The notes: generated by a model not told the origin, from the letters alone. DNA of 64,000 nt from Sodalis endosymbiont of Henestaris halophilus (GCF_900161835.1 NZ_LT897836.1:62001-126000), one strand, 5' to 3'; positions 35,685-47,824 are shown, numbered from the stretch's first letter. Translations and numbers: made by a program.

Positions 35685-36596
35685 TTGATTCACAGTTCTA
35701 TACAGAATAAATGTGAGGCATATTGCCGATTGATGCGGATTGATAAACCTATTGGCTCTCTGCTATTGATGTGGCCGACGCTGTGGTCTCTGTGGCTGGC
35801 AGGTATGGCTATACCTGCTCTGAGCACGCTAACAGTGTTTACTTTAGGTGTTTTTTTTATGCGCGCTGCCGGATGCGTGATTAACGATTATGCGGACCGC
35901 AAAATAGATAGGTATGTCAAACGTACACGAGACCGCCCATTGCCTAGCGGTGCAATTAGCGAACAAGAGGCAAAGCTATTGTTTGGTGCTTTAGTAGGGA
36001 TTTCTTTATCTTTGGTGTTAATGTTAAATAGTATGACTATAGCGCTATCAACAGCCGCGATTGCGATGACGTGCGTCTATCCGTTTATGAAACGGTATAC
36101 ACATTTACCGCAACTGATGCTAGGAGTGACATTCGGATGGTCTATTCCGATGGCATTTTCAGCGGTGAGTGAACATTTAGATTTGAAATGCTGCCTGCTA
36201 TTTTTGGCTAATATCACCTGGACTATGGCTTACGATACCCAATATGCCATGATAGATCGGGACGACGATCTACTTCTTGGCATCAAATCCACTGCTATTC
36301 TTTTTGGTCGCTTCGATAAATTGCTCATCGGGTTCCTGCAACTAATAACATTAGTATTGCTTGGCCTGATCGGCTGGCAAGGCACACTTGGCGTGATTTA
36401 CTATATTTCCTTAGTAGGTGCGGCGGGGTCATTTCTCTGGCAGCACAAACTTATCAGAAATCGCGAACGACAAGCATGCTTTCGAGCGTTTTTAAATAAC
36501 AATTTCGTTGGGATGTTGATTTTTATTGGTATTTTTCTAAGTTTATTGCCACCTGGTGCTTCTAACTTTTATTTTCCGTATTTTTACGCAAAATAG
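35685..36596 (+). CDS. ubiA: UbiA, 4-hydroxybenzoate polyprenyltransferase
   Basis: Integral membrane prenyltransferase that attaches the polyprenyl tail to 4-hydroxybenzoate in ubiquinone synthesis. The product is 303 residues (E. coli 290), with about eight to nine membrane segments and both aspartate-rich motifs: [15 protein letters not shown] and [12 protein letters not shown]. The C-terminus is about 13 residues longer than in E. coli ([13 protein letters not shown]). I chose the TTG at 35685: GAAGGAG at 35671-35677 sits 7 nt upstream and the product aligns with the E. coli start (IHSSIQNK against EWSLTQNK). A longer frame from 35508 is explained by the ubiC relic. It faces plsB tail to tail with a 20-nt gap, as in E. 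coli. Confidence 0.94.
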   Translation: MIHSSIQNKCEAYCRLMRIDKPIGSLLLMWPTLWSLWLAGMAIPALSTLTVFTLGVFFMRAAGCVINDYADRKIDRYVKRTRDRPLPSGAISEQEAKLLFGALVGISLSLVLMLNSMTIALSTAAIAMTCVYPFMKRYTHLPQLMLGVTFGWSIPMAFSAVSEHLDLKCCLLFLANITWTMAYDTQYAMIDRDDDLLLGIKSTAILFGRFDKLLIGFLQLITLVLLGLIGWQGTLGVIYYISLVGAAGSFLWQHKLIRNRERQACFRAFLNNNFVGMLIFIGIFLSLLPPGASNFYFPYFYAK

Positions 36597-36616
36597 CTTA
36601 TCGCGAGGCTTCCGCA

Positions 36617-39064
36617 CTACTGTATATTAGGCGAACCTTTTACCAATAAAATGCTACGTTTTATAATGCAGAAAATGGACGGTGTAATTAATTTACTTAG
36701 AATCTCACAGAGTTCGCTGATTTTTTCATCGGTAGCGCATCCAGAATCAATGATATATTTCTCAGTATGTAATGTTGTTACTAGAGTCGAAAATACTGCT
36801 TTATCAAAAAAATCAGGTGCGTTGATGCCATGCAATATCGATAGCCTCTGCGCTATAATACAACTTTTTTTTTCCAGTTTTGCACGGTTAAGTTGCGGAT
36901 CAGCGCGTAATAACAAACATGTAATTGCGTAGCGCTGTAACGTTTCGCTCACGCTAGCGGCAAAGAGCCGCAAAGCATTAAAACGAGCTAGCGTCGGATA
37001 CAGTAACATTGCCTGCATTTTTACCAATCCCTGGCGCCCTAGTTCGGTAATGAGACGGTCGATAACCATCGGCACTTCCTGTTTACTGTAGCGCATAAAC
37101 AGCTCCGCTTTTAAGAGAGGATACAATATCATAATTTGATGATGTAGTTGTTCGCGCGCGATACCCGGACGACCGCAAATAATGTTCGCCACCAACGAAG
37201 GCAGAATTAACATATGCTGAATATTATTGCGATAATAGGTCATTAACACGGCCTGCTCTCGTGAAAAGCAGATGATATCATCGATACTGTTATATTGAAT
37301 AGTAAACTTATTCATGGCCAGCGCATGAGACAAAAGCGCGTCAGGCGTTAAATCAGGTACCGTGATATCCGGCGCATAAGGAACATTGCGCAGAAGATCC
37401 AGATAGCAGGCTAACTGTGATAACAACTGCTGCCGAGTAAGCAAGCGTTCACTCGAAGCCAGCAAAACACTCGAACATAAATTAATGGCATTGGCCGCAG
37501 CAGCATTGTTGATTCGCACCATTAGTGCGGCAGCAATGTCATCCACCGCCGGTGCTAACCAACAGGGACGATGTTTATCAATTGGATCAATATAATTACG
37601 CCACTGAGGAACTTTTTGCGATAACCAGGTAGACAAGTGTAACGGATCGCCAAAATTGACGTAACCCTGACCGAGGTTACGTAATTTGCGCAATCCATAC
37701 AGCATTTGCCAAAATCCATCTTTCTTTTTGTCAGCTCCATTCAATTCTTTTACATAGGTTCCTACTTCTATCACATGCTCATAGCCAACATAAATCGGCA
37801 CCAGAGTAATAGGACGACTACCACCGCGTAACATGGCCTGAATTGTCATGGTCAAAGTGCCAGTTTTCGGCTCTAACAATCTCCCGGTACGGGAACGTCC
37901 CCCTTCGATAAAATACTCTACCGAATAACCACGAGTGAATAATTCGCCGAGGTATTCGCGTAATATAGTAGTATAAAACTTATTGCCTTTGAAGGAACGA
38001 CGAATAAAAAACGCTCCAAGGCGGCGAAAAATAGGTCCAACAGGCCAAAAATTGAGATTAATGCCGGCAGCGATATGCGGCGGTACCAGTCCTTGATGAT
38101 AAAGCACATAGGAAAGTAAAAGATAATCCATATGGCTGCGATGGCAGGGAACATAGACAATTTCGTGTCCCACGTCAGCTAATTGACGAACACGCTCAGC
38201 GTTACGTACATCCAGTCCTTGATACAGCCGGTTCCAGGTCCAGCCCAGTATTCGGTCTGAAAGTCGAATCGCTTCATAAGAAAAATCTGCGGCAATCTCC
38301 TCTATCAGTTTTAGCGCATTTTGCTGGGCTTTTTCTACAGAAATTTTCTTACTGCGAGCCTCATCCTCCACAGCTTTTTCTATGGCTTTAGAAGTCAGTA
38401 GTTTACTGAACAAATTACGGCGCAAAGGTAAACGCGGTCCGGCCGCAGCTAGCCTCCACCTAGCAAAATGAATGCGCGCTACCCTGGTTAGTTTTTGAGT
38501 GATAAACTTGTCCGCACCGTGTTTGGTAGCCATATAGCGCAATGATAAAGGCTGTGAGAACCTTACGACACTATCGCGTCCGAGCCATAAAACCGCAAAA
38601 AACTTTTTGATATTTATCAGCAGTCGTAACTGCGATAACACTTGGTAAGGTTGCGCCTCTCTACCGGGTGAACGGCCAAACATAATTGATACTGGCACCA
38701 ATTGCACATCCAGTTCAGGGTTCAAGAGGTGCAGATCAAGATAATTATGAAACAGTGAAACTGATTGTAATTTTTCAACGCAAAATGACAATACACGAAG
38801 CCCATCATGAATAAAAATATAGCGAGGAAGGATCACGCCGTCAATGTGTAGAGGCGTCAGTGGATCGGGAAAACCTTGTTTAAGACATTGTATACGTAAG
38901 GTTAACAGGTCCGCCTTGGAGTTATATGGTAACACATACATCATAGGCTGCCGAGGGTCTAGGCCAACTTCAGTTCGTGGATCTTTTGGAATAACTTTAC
39001 TTCTTACCAAAAATTTTAGCGGTAAATTTAACAACGTATAATAAATTGTACGCCAACCTAACAT
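36617..39064 (-). CDS. plsB: PlsB, glycerol-3-phosphate acyltransferase
   Basis: Inner membrane enzyme that acylates sn-glycerol 3-phosphate, the first step of phospholipid synthesis. The product is 815 residues (E. coli 807) and aligns along its full length. The acyltransferase motifs are clear: HRSHMD (catalytic H-x4-D), [21 protein letters not shown] and [13 protein letters not shown]. The N-terminal [20 protein letters not shown] and the C-terminal segment [18 protein letters not shown] are also family-typical. The start ATG at 39064 matches E. coli. It is convergent with ubiA and divergent from the dgkA relic, preserving the old ubiC-ubiA-plsB-dgkA-lexA layout. Confidence 0.96.
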   Translation of the reverse strand: MLGWRTIYYTLLNLPLKFLVRSKVIPKDPRTEVGLDPRQPMMYVLPYNSKADLLTLRIQCLKQGFPDPLTPLHIDGVILPRYIFIHDGLRVLSFCVEKLQSVSLFHNYLDLHLLNPELDVQLVPVSIMFGRSPGREAQPYQVLSQLRLLINIKKFFAVLWLGRDSVVRFSQPLSLRYMATKHGADKFITQKLTRVARIHFARWRLAAAGPRLPLRRNLFSKLLTSKAIEKAVEDEARSKKISVEKAQQNALKLIEEIAADFSYEAIRLSDRILGWTWNRLYQGLDVRNAERVRQLADVGHEIVYVPCHRSHMDYLLLSYVLYHQGLVPPHIAAGINLNFWPVGPIFRRLGAFFIRRSFKGNKFYTTILREYLGELFTRGYSVEYFIEGGRSRTGRLLEPKTGTLTMTIQAMLRGGSRPITLVPIYVGYEHVIEVGTYVKELNGADKKKDGFWQMLYGLRKLRNLGQGYVNFGDPLHLSTWLSQKVPQWRNYIDPIDKHRPCWLAPAVDDIAAALMVRINNAAAANAINLCSSVLLASSERLLTRQQLLSQLACYLDLLRNVPYAPDITVPDLTPDALLSHALAMNKFTIQYNSIDDIICFSREQAVLMTYYRNNIQHMLILPSLVANIICGRPGIAREQLHHQIMILYPLLKAELFMRYSKQEVPMVIDRLITELGRQGLVKMQAMLLYPTLARFNALRLFAASVSETLQRYAITCLLLRADPQLNRAKLEKKSCIIAQRLSILHGINAPDFFDKAVFSTLVTTLHTEKYIIDSGCATDEKISELCEILSKLITPSIFCIIKRSILLVKGSPNIQ

Positions 39065-39097
39065 GTTGTTGTGAAGCCTCTTGTAAGCAAATACGAG

Positions 39098-39249
39098 GTA
39101 AAAATACTAGAAACCCAGCGGAAAATCTGTGAAGACGTAAGCCGCCACGCGTCTAGAACAAGCAATTGCTTAGACGTTGCGTGCAAAATAAATAGTGCCC
39201 CAGCGCGCGTTCTAATTTTATGGCCTATCATCTGTGGTCACGGTATGGA
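39098..39249 (+). pseudogene. dgkA: Relic of dgkA, C-terminal half
   Basis: Diacylglycerol kinase (DgkA) is divergent from plsB in E. coli. Plus-strand translation immediately upstream of plsB gives VKILETQ, then ICEDVSRHAS and KINSAPARVLIL, matching VEILNSAIEAVVDRIGS and DMGSAAVLIA; after a frameshift LWSRYG matches the end LWSHFG. Spacing over the stretch (about 51 codons) agrees with E. coli (about 54). The 5' half, including the first membrane helices, is gone, and the catalytic glutamate region is altered. Clearly higher GC than neighbouring desert. A dead gene. Confidence 0.6.
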
Positions 39250-39449
39250 GTAAATGACGACGTACTTAGATATGCGGTGAACATTAGTGTGTTTGCTGTA
39301 CTCGCTATAACCTATATAAGCTAGAATATCTGTCCAGCTTATACGCAAAATACTTACTATTATCGTGAATAAAGCTTTATTTATCGCGTTCAAGTTTTTA
39401 TTAGCAATTCTTTTATTTATTCCCGAAAATACATAAACAAAAGTATAAC

Positions 39450-39611
39450 ATAAAAACACTAACCTCTTCCAAAGGAAAATAGATTTTTGATTTGCGACTA
39501 TACAACGCAAACCGGCATACCACCTCTCGCGCACCAAAAATTGTATCTTGTCTATGATTTCGTTCACTTCATACGGCAGAAAAGCATTTGAAATGCACTC
39601 GTGCACTAAAA
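39450..39611 (+). pseudogene. lexA: Relic of lexA, N-terminal DNA-binding domain
   Basis: LexA is the SOS repressor, encoded after dgkA in E. coli. The plus frame from 39450 reads I-KTLTSSKGK-stop-IFDLR, then SRA...IVSCL-stop-FRSLHTAEKHLK. This matches M-KALTARQQEVFDLIR, TRAEIAQRLGFRS and NAAEEHLK: the winged-helix domain is legible to about residue 48. The start codon has become ATA, one Glu codon has become TAG, and the Gly of LGFRS has become TGA. The C-terminal protease domain could not be read. One-residue insertions are needed. Very probably a true relic, certainly not functional. Confidence 0.8.
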
Positions 39612-42600
39612 AGTTATTAAACTAATATCTTGTTGAAAACCAGATATTAGTTTAATAGTAAAAGAAACTAACGGTTTTCTGGTAATTAGGCAAGTGATAA
39701 GTGATTAACCGCCGCTAGCTACTAATCACATTAAAACTCATTATAAGTAGACCTAACTAATTCAAGTCAAATGCGAATTTCTTGTTTTAGATTAACCATC
39801 TATTAATCATAAACTGTCGTTATCATGAATGTCTACCTACTAGAGATCCATAAACATAGAAATATAGATATAATCATTAATAATGCAGGCAACGTCAAGA
39901 GATTAAAAGATGGATAAATAGTTTATATATTAAGCAATAGTAATTTTTCTTAATTGTAATAAATTTGTTCCAGCAGTAACAGACCATTATAGTACTTATG
40001 GGTGATAGCATGATTATTCAACGATAACTGTCTATTATTGCAGTGCGACAGACCTTGAGTACTGCTAGACCACTAATGCATGGCCCACAATTCTTACAGA
40101 CTCATGAAATATTCATCATCAAAATGCTTGAGTTCTTTATTTCTTTAGTTGCTCTACGATGCATAAATACCTCTCATAAAAAAAGTAAATAATATACTAA
40201 TCTATATTTTAAGCCTGCTTTCCGTTCTCAATGTAATTACAGCACAAGGGTTGTGATCACATGTCCCCCTAGTTATGTGCATATATTAGCACTGACAAAT
40301 GCACTATGCATCTTTCGTAAATAACTAATATTAACGATTTAAATTGACCTCTGTTTATGTAAAAGTCGTGCTAATTTGTTGGTCATTAAATCTCAGTTAT
40401 GTCTCCCGTAGTGCCTAATAGCGATTTTAATACTCTACTTATAACGGTTTTCACTTAGAGTACAGATGGTGTGCGGGCATATATATCTTCTGCTGCACTC
40501 TAGCTGGCGGGTTTTAGGGCTCCTACAAAGACAGCCCTCTTATAAAAGAGCTGGTGCTAATTTGGCATAGTAACCACCGATCTAATTGTGCTTTGAACTT
40601 CTTATAGTACCACAGCGCTATGTCAAGCCTACATTGACGGCTTAATATAATGTTTTTTCATTTGGTTGCTTTATAGAACAACTATTATAGTTGAAAAACA
40701 ACAACGCAGTTACCAAGCTATATAAAGCACTTTAAAACAATCAGTGTAAAGCTTAGCAAGATCGCGCATCGTGTTAACAAACTAATTACAGACGAAGAAA
40801 TATAAGTTCCCATACAAAGTATGTCTAACAATACCGCATTTAGGTAGGTGTTCAGGATAGCTCCACAACTAGATACTGATGAGGCTGCATCACTCTCTTA
40901 AACGGAGGTTAGTAGGATAAAATAACATATTTTATGTGTCCATGTATTCGTTGCTTTTGAATGTATATGTCTAATTCTGCAACTAGCAACTGGCTATTAC
41001 CATTTTGTATCTGCTATAGCTGATGCACAACTCCCTTAACAGTTTATCATAACCGCGTAAGTATGAATGATAATAAAGGTCGATGCTTACAGTATCTAGA
41101 GAACTGCCGCTAGACTTACCAGTCTATTAGTTATATTAAACTGCATCTATTAAACCATACTAGGTTTAATGACAAGATGAAGATTAAACCTATTGATGCT
41201 ACAATACCATGAGCAGTAATTAACATGATAAAGATTAAAATCTCGCATAGCAATGTACTTAAGTATTTAGCTCTCAACTTGTGTATTACCGAAAATTTTA
41301 AGTAAGTACTATATCAAAAGAGCCACAACCTTTCAAAAAATAACTTTTTATTTAAATTATATTTAAGAGTTATAAACCTTCCTTTATAACTATTAGTTTA
41401 AGCTATTTAGGAATTAAATATAATAATAAGTATAGCGATCTATTTTCAGATCAAGAAGGATAAATTATCCAGCAATTTATGGTTGAACGCTGACATGCAT
41501 AATCTCAGTCTCATCTGTATGAGTATCATATTAGTCAATAAATATTTTGATGTTTAGCATTTAAATACAGTAAATATATTTATTTATTAGATTATTAAAG
41601 GAAATATTATATATAAATACCGAACCCAACGTGGGTAGCTAGTTTTAGTATGTTATAATCTTAATTACCTAAACGATACAACCCACAGTTAAGGTCAAGA
41701 CGAAATGAATCCTGCTAGCAAAGAAATGTATTTATTTTAATAAAGACTTGAATATTTATTAGCATATTTCAGTAAGGTACTCTGCAGTATTAAAAGATCT
41801 AAAACAATACTGAGAATAATTTTATTATTTATAAATACTAATTAGATAACAATCATCAATAAAAAGATCAATTAGATCAAGTTAGCTTTTGCTATAGTTA
41901 AAATGTGCGGATATTAAACAAAGAAATATAGTTATAACTACGTAACCTTGTTAATAACATTCAAGATGTTTTAATCTTACTTAAAAAGTCAGCACCAACT
42001 AACAAAATTAATTTTATCTTTAATGCTAAATAAAGGTAAAATAAATATACAGAGCATAAAATAGAAGGTATTTTGACCTTAATGCATAAAATGCAAATAA
42101 TTCATATAATTACCTAGAATTAGGTATGTGATTATTCATGGTATTTATCAACTATCTCAGCATTTAAAAAAATAGGTGAACATCAGCAGTATTTACACCC
42201 AGATATTTATCATGTAAATATATTGTGACACGCATTGATTTTAATAAACAAAAAATAGCTAAGCAAGAAGATTTGTTTAAATTTTCTTAATAGGCACTTT
42301 ATAAGCAAACTCTCTAATTTATTTAATAAACTTCATCATTGCTGCCAAGAGTATGGATTCACAGGTGAAAATCTTAGTAGCTCGTATACGCTGATAAGCA
42401 ATTATTGTATTAAAAATATCTTGATACAAACCGGAGATAATATGTTTACTAGTGGACGTATAGTTTATAAATATTTAATTGCAAGTTTATAAGTAAAATA
42501 CTGCTAATATAGCTTTATGCAACCCTTAAGTCATTAAATGCAAAAATTTAACTATTCCTCAAGAGAATATGACTGTATGAAAAGATAGGATACTTATATT

Positions 42601-44658
42601 GCGATATAATTAAGGTAACTAACTAAATATATCAGTAATAAAGTCACCACCTACTTCGATGCACAATTGATTAACGCGTATATTTTTAATAAATTGAAAT
42701 AGTAGCTTGATTATGTAATAAATACAGCAAAATTATTTATAATAAACTGCTATATGAGCTTACTATCAAGTGGCATGAAAATTTATCTAAAGTGAAATAT
42801 TACAGCGACTTAAAATTTAGATCATTAAATTATAGAAATTAATAATTTTATTAGTTATTAACGTAACGGTGTTGTACAAACATTAATAAATCATTTTAAG
42901 TAAAAATATTGCTAAAACACTATATTATGCTATAATATGCTTTAATATATAGTAACATTTTAAAAATCATAGTCTTAACAAGATGGTAGACGATGTGTAG
43001 TATTAGTTTAATATTAACTAATTTTAAACTTACCCTTTATTAAAGAGTATAATAAATGTAAGTGATTAATAAATCATAACATCAAAAACAAATAAAATAT
43101 TTATTCTAATATAAATACGCGTTTACCTATAGGTAATAAGATAGGTGACACCTTAATTGTCACTAATATATAAATTATTTGATATATTGACTTAATTAAA
43201 TCACTGATAATACTAGCGAAAAATCAAACTTGCTGATCAAAAAACATACTAATACATCAATTACACCATTATTACTTTTATTTTATTTTTGTTAAATTAT
43301 ATATATGCTCATGGCAAGATAGGTTTGCTTTTCATAGCAACATCAAGATAAAACGACCAATATATTTAAGTTTTATACAAAATATTAATGTTAAAGCTAT
43401 TAAATATTATCACTAACCTAAGTTAATAATATAAATACTTATCTTAACTCAAGAGTTATTATTTATCATAAGCAATTAATACGTTGTAGTCTATTAATTA
43501 TCGACAATATATCATGAAAATAAATGATAATCTTCTCAAGATTATGTAGTTAACAAAATAACTAACATGGTATTACTTATATAAAACATGCCAATTATCA
43601 CATAAAATGTGTATACTAAAATTAATGTGTGACTATAGTTAAAATACATAAGTAATTATAATTTTCTTCAAACTTGTCATACTTACTTCAAGTATAAATA
43701 AGCTATAAGTTTTTACTTAAATTATTAATAACTATGATCAGTAAAATTGCATCTGTGATGGTGTAATAATAATTAAAATAAAAGTTATATTTACAGATGA
43801 TGAATAATAAATATATTTACTAATATTTATTATAGCTGATATGATTATTAATCAATACTAACTCATTATTAATAAATCAAAATAATTAAACCTATCTATA
43901 AATATGTTCTTTTCTTATGAAGAGATGGTTCAAACAGAAGTAACAAAATTCAAACATCTCTTATACGCTTGTAAAATTAACAGCGACTCTAACAGTCAGC
44001 AGAGTCATAAATAAAGGAGTTTACTTCCACTGGAACACAAAATACTAAAAGTTACCTCTAATAAATAAAAGTTAGAAATGATAACAACACAGATATCTCT
44101 TCAGAAAAATCTCTGCATAAAATTTCAGAAAATTTAGTCATTGAAAGGCTTGATATTGTAATTGTAAAGGAGAAGCTGACTATTAACTAGTCAGCAATAA
44201 ATGCTATTAACACAGTGAAAGCCTTCAAAAACGTTAAGATATGAGAAAGGATATTATTAAATCCTTACCACATCAACGGTTAAATCGGTCATTGAAACAT
44301 GAAAGAAAGCATTTATCCTAACAAACAACTTAGCAATTAAAGTAATTATAAAAGAATTTATGGATTATGTCATTAAAGTTGCATTAGTCTCACAAAAGGA
44401 AAATCGATGATAGATACAACAGCAAAAGATTAACACTAAAATTAAAAGCATATTAACGAATAAAATTCGAAACCTTTATGTAGCAAAATAAAATACAAAA
44501 TAAATCAAAACGTAGTGAGATAAATGATCACAGCGATTAATTGCATAGCTAGAGATTACTCCATTTATGAAAAAACTTCTGATAAAACATGCATAAACAA
44601 ACATGTCTACATAAACAAAAAAATCACATTTTGCTGCGTTTTTTACGACAGTGAATAC
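39612..44658. other. Gene-free stretch between lexA relic and rplY
   Basis: 5 kb, AT-rich, especially 41300-44200, with short stop-bounded frames only. Apart from the possible dinF relic I can assign nothing. An open minus frame at 39238-39606 lies antisense to the dgkA/lexA relics and is a by-product. The E. coli neighbours of rplY (yejH, yejK) are not visible. A break in E. coli synteny must lie somewhere here. Confidence 0.6.
40440..40600 (+). pseudogene. dinF: Possible relic of dinF 3' end
   Basis: A GC-richer island in the desert. In one frame it gives AAL-stop-LAGFRA and in the neighbouring frame VLGLLQRQPSYKRAGANLA-stop, which could correspond to the DinF C-terminus (ALWLALTVFLALRGLSL and the basic tail RRHWRNGTWF). 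dinF follows lexA on this strand in E. coli, and the distance fits after deletions. Few residues match; another origin is possible. Confidence 0.22.
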
Positions 44659-44943
44659 TCAGACACGCACGAAGTCGATATGAGTCAGTTTAGGTTTAAA
44701 TGGATGACGCTGCACCGCCTGTACCTTAACTTCGCTTTCTTGACCTTCTATAATCAAAGAGATATGATCTCTGTAAAAACCTTCTTTTTTCTGAATATTT
44801 AAAACGACATCATGATCAAGCTCGATTGCAATCGGAGATTTAAAACCTCCGTAAACAATAGCTGGCAACTTGTTTTTCATGCGCATACGGCGACTAGCCC
44901 CTTTTCCTTGATCTTGGCGAAGTTTAGCATTTATCACTAACAT
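44659..44943 (-). CDS. rplY: Ribosomal protein bL25
   Basis: 5S rRNA-binding protein of the large subunit. The product is 94 residues, the same as E. coli, with [16 protein letters not shown] at the N-terminus, PAIVYGG, ELDHDVV, and the C-terminal [18 protein letters not shown] chose the ATG at 44943 because it gives the family length, with GAGAAA a few nucleotides upstream; a longer frame to 45063 has no counterpart. It is an isolated gene with several kilobases of decayed DNA on each side. Being dispensable in E. coli, its retention is of some interest. Confidence 0.95.
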   Translation of the reverse strand: MLVINAKLRQDQGKGASRRMRMKNKLPAIVYGGFKSPIAIELDHDVVLNIQKKEGFYRDHISLIIEGQESEVKVQAVQRHPFKPKLTHIDFVRV

Positions 44944-47356
44944 GATTTTCTCAAAATTCAAAATTAAATTTGCCACTTGCAATCTATTAGCAAGCGGGGT
45001 ACACGTGCTTGTAGCACGCAAAAAAATTACCGAAATTACTGGTGCGGAATAAACAAAATCCAACTAATTGCATAGTTTATCAATACTACTCAAGCAATTT
45101 TGATAATCGAAAAACTTATTTTACATGTACCACAATAGCCATACAAGCGAAACAATAAACTTCTTGGCCAGGAGTATTATTTAATACTTCAAGATTAAAC
45201 ATGAATCATCTAAAAAATATTTATGCAAGGGATAGATATAACTGAATCATTTTATAAAGTGACAGTTAGACTATCATCACACTGTTACGTATATCACTTT
45301 CTACGGCATCTTTTATCGATGATATTGACTAAAGCATTATTGCAATTAACAGGCAGGTCACTAAAGAAAGTAAGAAGGTAACTTATTATGGATAACGCCT
45401 TTTTACAAGAAATAGGATGAAAGCCAATAACTCAAGTAAATACTGTCTAAATAAACGAAAAAAAATTTCGTATATTTATGCAAATAAATAGCAATAATAG
45501 TCCTGACTGTATAATTGACTAACATTTTTAGCTACGGTAATTGTATTGTATAGGACCATCGTAATGGCTATAAATTTCTTACAGTTAGAAAAACACAACA
45601 TTATGGTCTTGATACCTTACCTTAATTTAAGGTATGAATAAAAATTCTAACAAAATTTCTTAGCCGATAGATATAAAACTTTCTTATCTCACTCAGTAAT
45701 TAATGGCTGAATAAATCAGGTTAATGGCTTTAGACTCATCTTCATAAAAATCACATTGGCCAAGAATCAGTGTAGCTATTTAATTATAATTTTATTAGTG
45801 AATGTTTTATGCTGTAGCCCATAACGTATAATATATGAAATGATGAGCATCATACATAAATATTAACAGCAAATTTTAGTATACTACTAAAATCTTTCTA
45901 AGCGACTAGACAGAAAAACCAGCACGATGGCTATAATACTTATCGCAAGGTTACGATAGCGATAACCCTAACACTCGCTCTAAGCTAGTATTAATGTCAC
46001 TGTTTATGACAAAATGTCAATTTATATTCGTTAATATAGTAATATTTTTGCTATTCTGAAAATTATTCCTGAGATAATCTCATACTTACTTAATTCTAAT
46101 ATCCTATTTTATAAACATTAACAGATCATCGCCACTTATGTAGCGATCACCTTTAACGAATTTATAACTAGGAAACTATAATTTATGGTGATTTATATCA
46201 TCACCATATAAAAAAAGAAAATTAAGTTTATCATATCCAAGATGATAACACGCTAAAATTCTCCTAAATAAATTGATATGTATGATTAACTCTTCTCATA
46301 CTGCTGGTCCATATCGGTCGCTACAACTTTAATACCCTCCTTGCGCACTATGATTATTCTTTTAACGATCACTATCGCAATAGTGGCGTGTAAAATCGGG
46401 GTTATTTTAATCAAGCATCTTAAAAAGATCCTTACAAAATAAGTATTATAATATTATAGTTATAATTTCGATAGCAACTTTATCGTGTACATAGAAGTAG
46501 CACCGAATGTACCCAGAGCAAAACCCCAGACTGAACTTCAACATTCATAAACTGTTGCTTGCACAACGTTGAGTTAGAAAGATGTTATAGTTATTAATGA
46601 ATTGTTCATGAATAAAAATTCAGCACTTTTTTATGACGTCTATAAGCGCATAAACACCTACTTTATAGGTAATAAATATTCCGTGCATGCTAAACCGACA
46701 ACATACAACTTAAAGATACGAGAGTGCTAAATTATCAGGTACCGCCGATAATATTTCACTCACTCTTCCACGAATCAAGTATCAGTTTTAAAGTCTTAAG
46801 CTAAGAGTCATTCCACTTATTAGTGTTGTTAATATCAATTAATGAGAACTTATAGACCCACCCCAAGCAAAGAGATAGTTAACTTAGAAGTAATAATTAA
46901 TAAGCTACGGCAATAATCAGTATATACTACCTTTTCAGCATAAAAAATGGTCTAAGACCACCTTGGGAATACCGTAATAAGTAAGTGAAGTGGATAAGCG
47001 CTAAATCATTACACGCTAGTACAAATCTGGAACTACGATATGATAATATCACCTTCTTTAATATGTTACGTATGAATTCCCAACAGCGATTTACAAATCA
47101 TCTTAGGACCAGAATATATGAATTGTAGCTACGATACAGATCGCATTTGAGTTAAAAATCTATTATTAACTAATCGATAACCTAAGTAAATTCACTACTC
47201 GAGTCACAAAGCAGTGCTGTTGTGGTTAAAACGGATGCTAAATCAAATGTTACTCTAAAATTATTTCATAATATCTTTGGTATTATTCAAATTTATTCCA
47301 CAAGAAATACATGAATATTCAAACAATTACTTATAATTTGCAGTATGACTACTGCT
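44944..47356. other. Gene-free stretch upstream of rplY
   Basis: 2.4 kb AT-rich. On the minus strand a frame of about 50 codons ending at 46286 has the readable tail RKEGIKVVATDMDQQYEKS; it looks like former coding sequence but I cannot assign it. A 9-bp hairpin, TATGGTGAT/ATCACCATA, lies at 46184-46208. E. coli rsmB and fmt would precede trkA on the plus strand; neither could be read. Confidence 0.5.
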
Positions 47357-47640
47357 CAGGATGTGTGTAAATAAGGAAGCTAACGTGACCGACAAAATTA
47401 TATTAGCAAAAAGAATGGGTATGCACGTCGTCACATGTTGTGCGCTAACAATGCTGACTATTGATAACACCATGATGTGGCCGTGATTACATTCAATTTC
47501 TGGTGGTTATTAGGCATAACCGTATTCTTTGAACCAGATAATCTAGGTAGTGCAGAGCCAGAGAAATTTATGCCAAACACAATCTCGACTATATAACCTG
47601 CCACGATAGCGATCGGCATCAGTAAACCGCATATTATGTA
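47357..47640 (+). pseudogene. trkA: Relic of trkA, C-terminal half
   Basis: TrkA is the NAD-binding regulator of Trk potassium uptake. The plus strand reads NKEANVTDKIILAKRMG, against NDDEANIMSAMLAKRMG in E. coli TrkA; after a frameshift ARRHM follows where E. coli has AKKVM. About 190 nt further, I-stop-PATIAIGI matches IKLPPGTIIGA of the C-terminal domain. Spacing between the two blocks is close to that of the intact gene. In E. coli trkA and mscL lie convergent to the rplQ end of the alpha operon, exactly the arrangement here. Frameshifts and stops exclude function. Confidence 0.65.
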
Positions 47641-47824
47641 ACTACGTTAATATTTATAAAACCTATTTAATGGCAATACATCTAACATTTCTGCCGTGTA
47701 TTATTTGTTACCCTAATAACTAAACATATCTAGCTGGACTTACTCAGGTTTAATTACTGTTCAAACTAACTTTAATTAAAAACCCTGCTGCAAGCCGCAA
47801 ACAATGTGCAGATTCTATCTCTTA

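Noticed and set aside
39238-39606. Minus-strand open frame of 122 codons upstream of plsB.
   Set aside because: It is antisense to the lexA relic and to the edge of the dgkA relic, which explain the open frame; no domain.
46286-46440. VVATDMDQQ on the minus strand as a possible rsmB relic (VVAVDIDEQ).
   Set aside because: The strand is opposite to that expected from trkA, and this motif is common to many Rossmann folds; kept only as unassigned.
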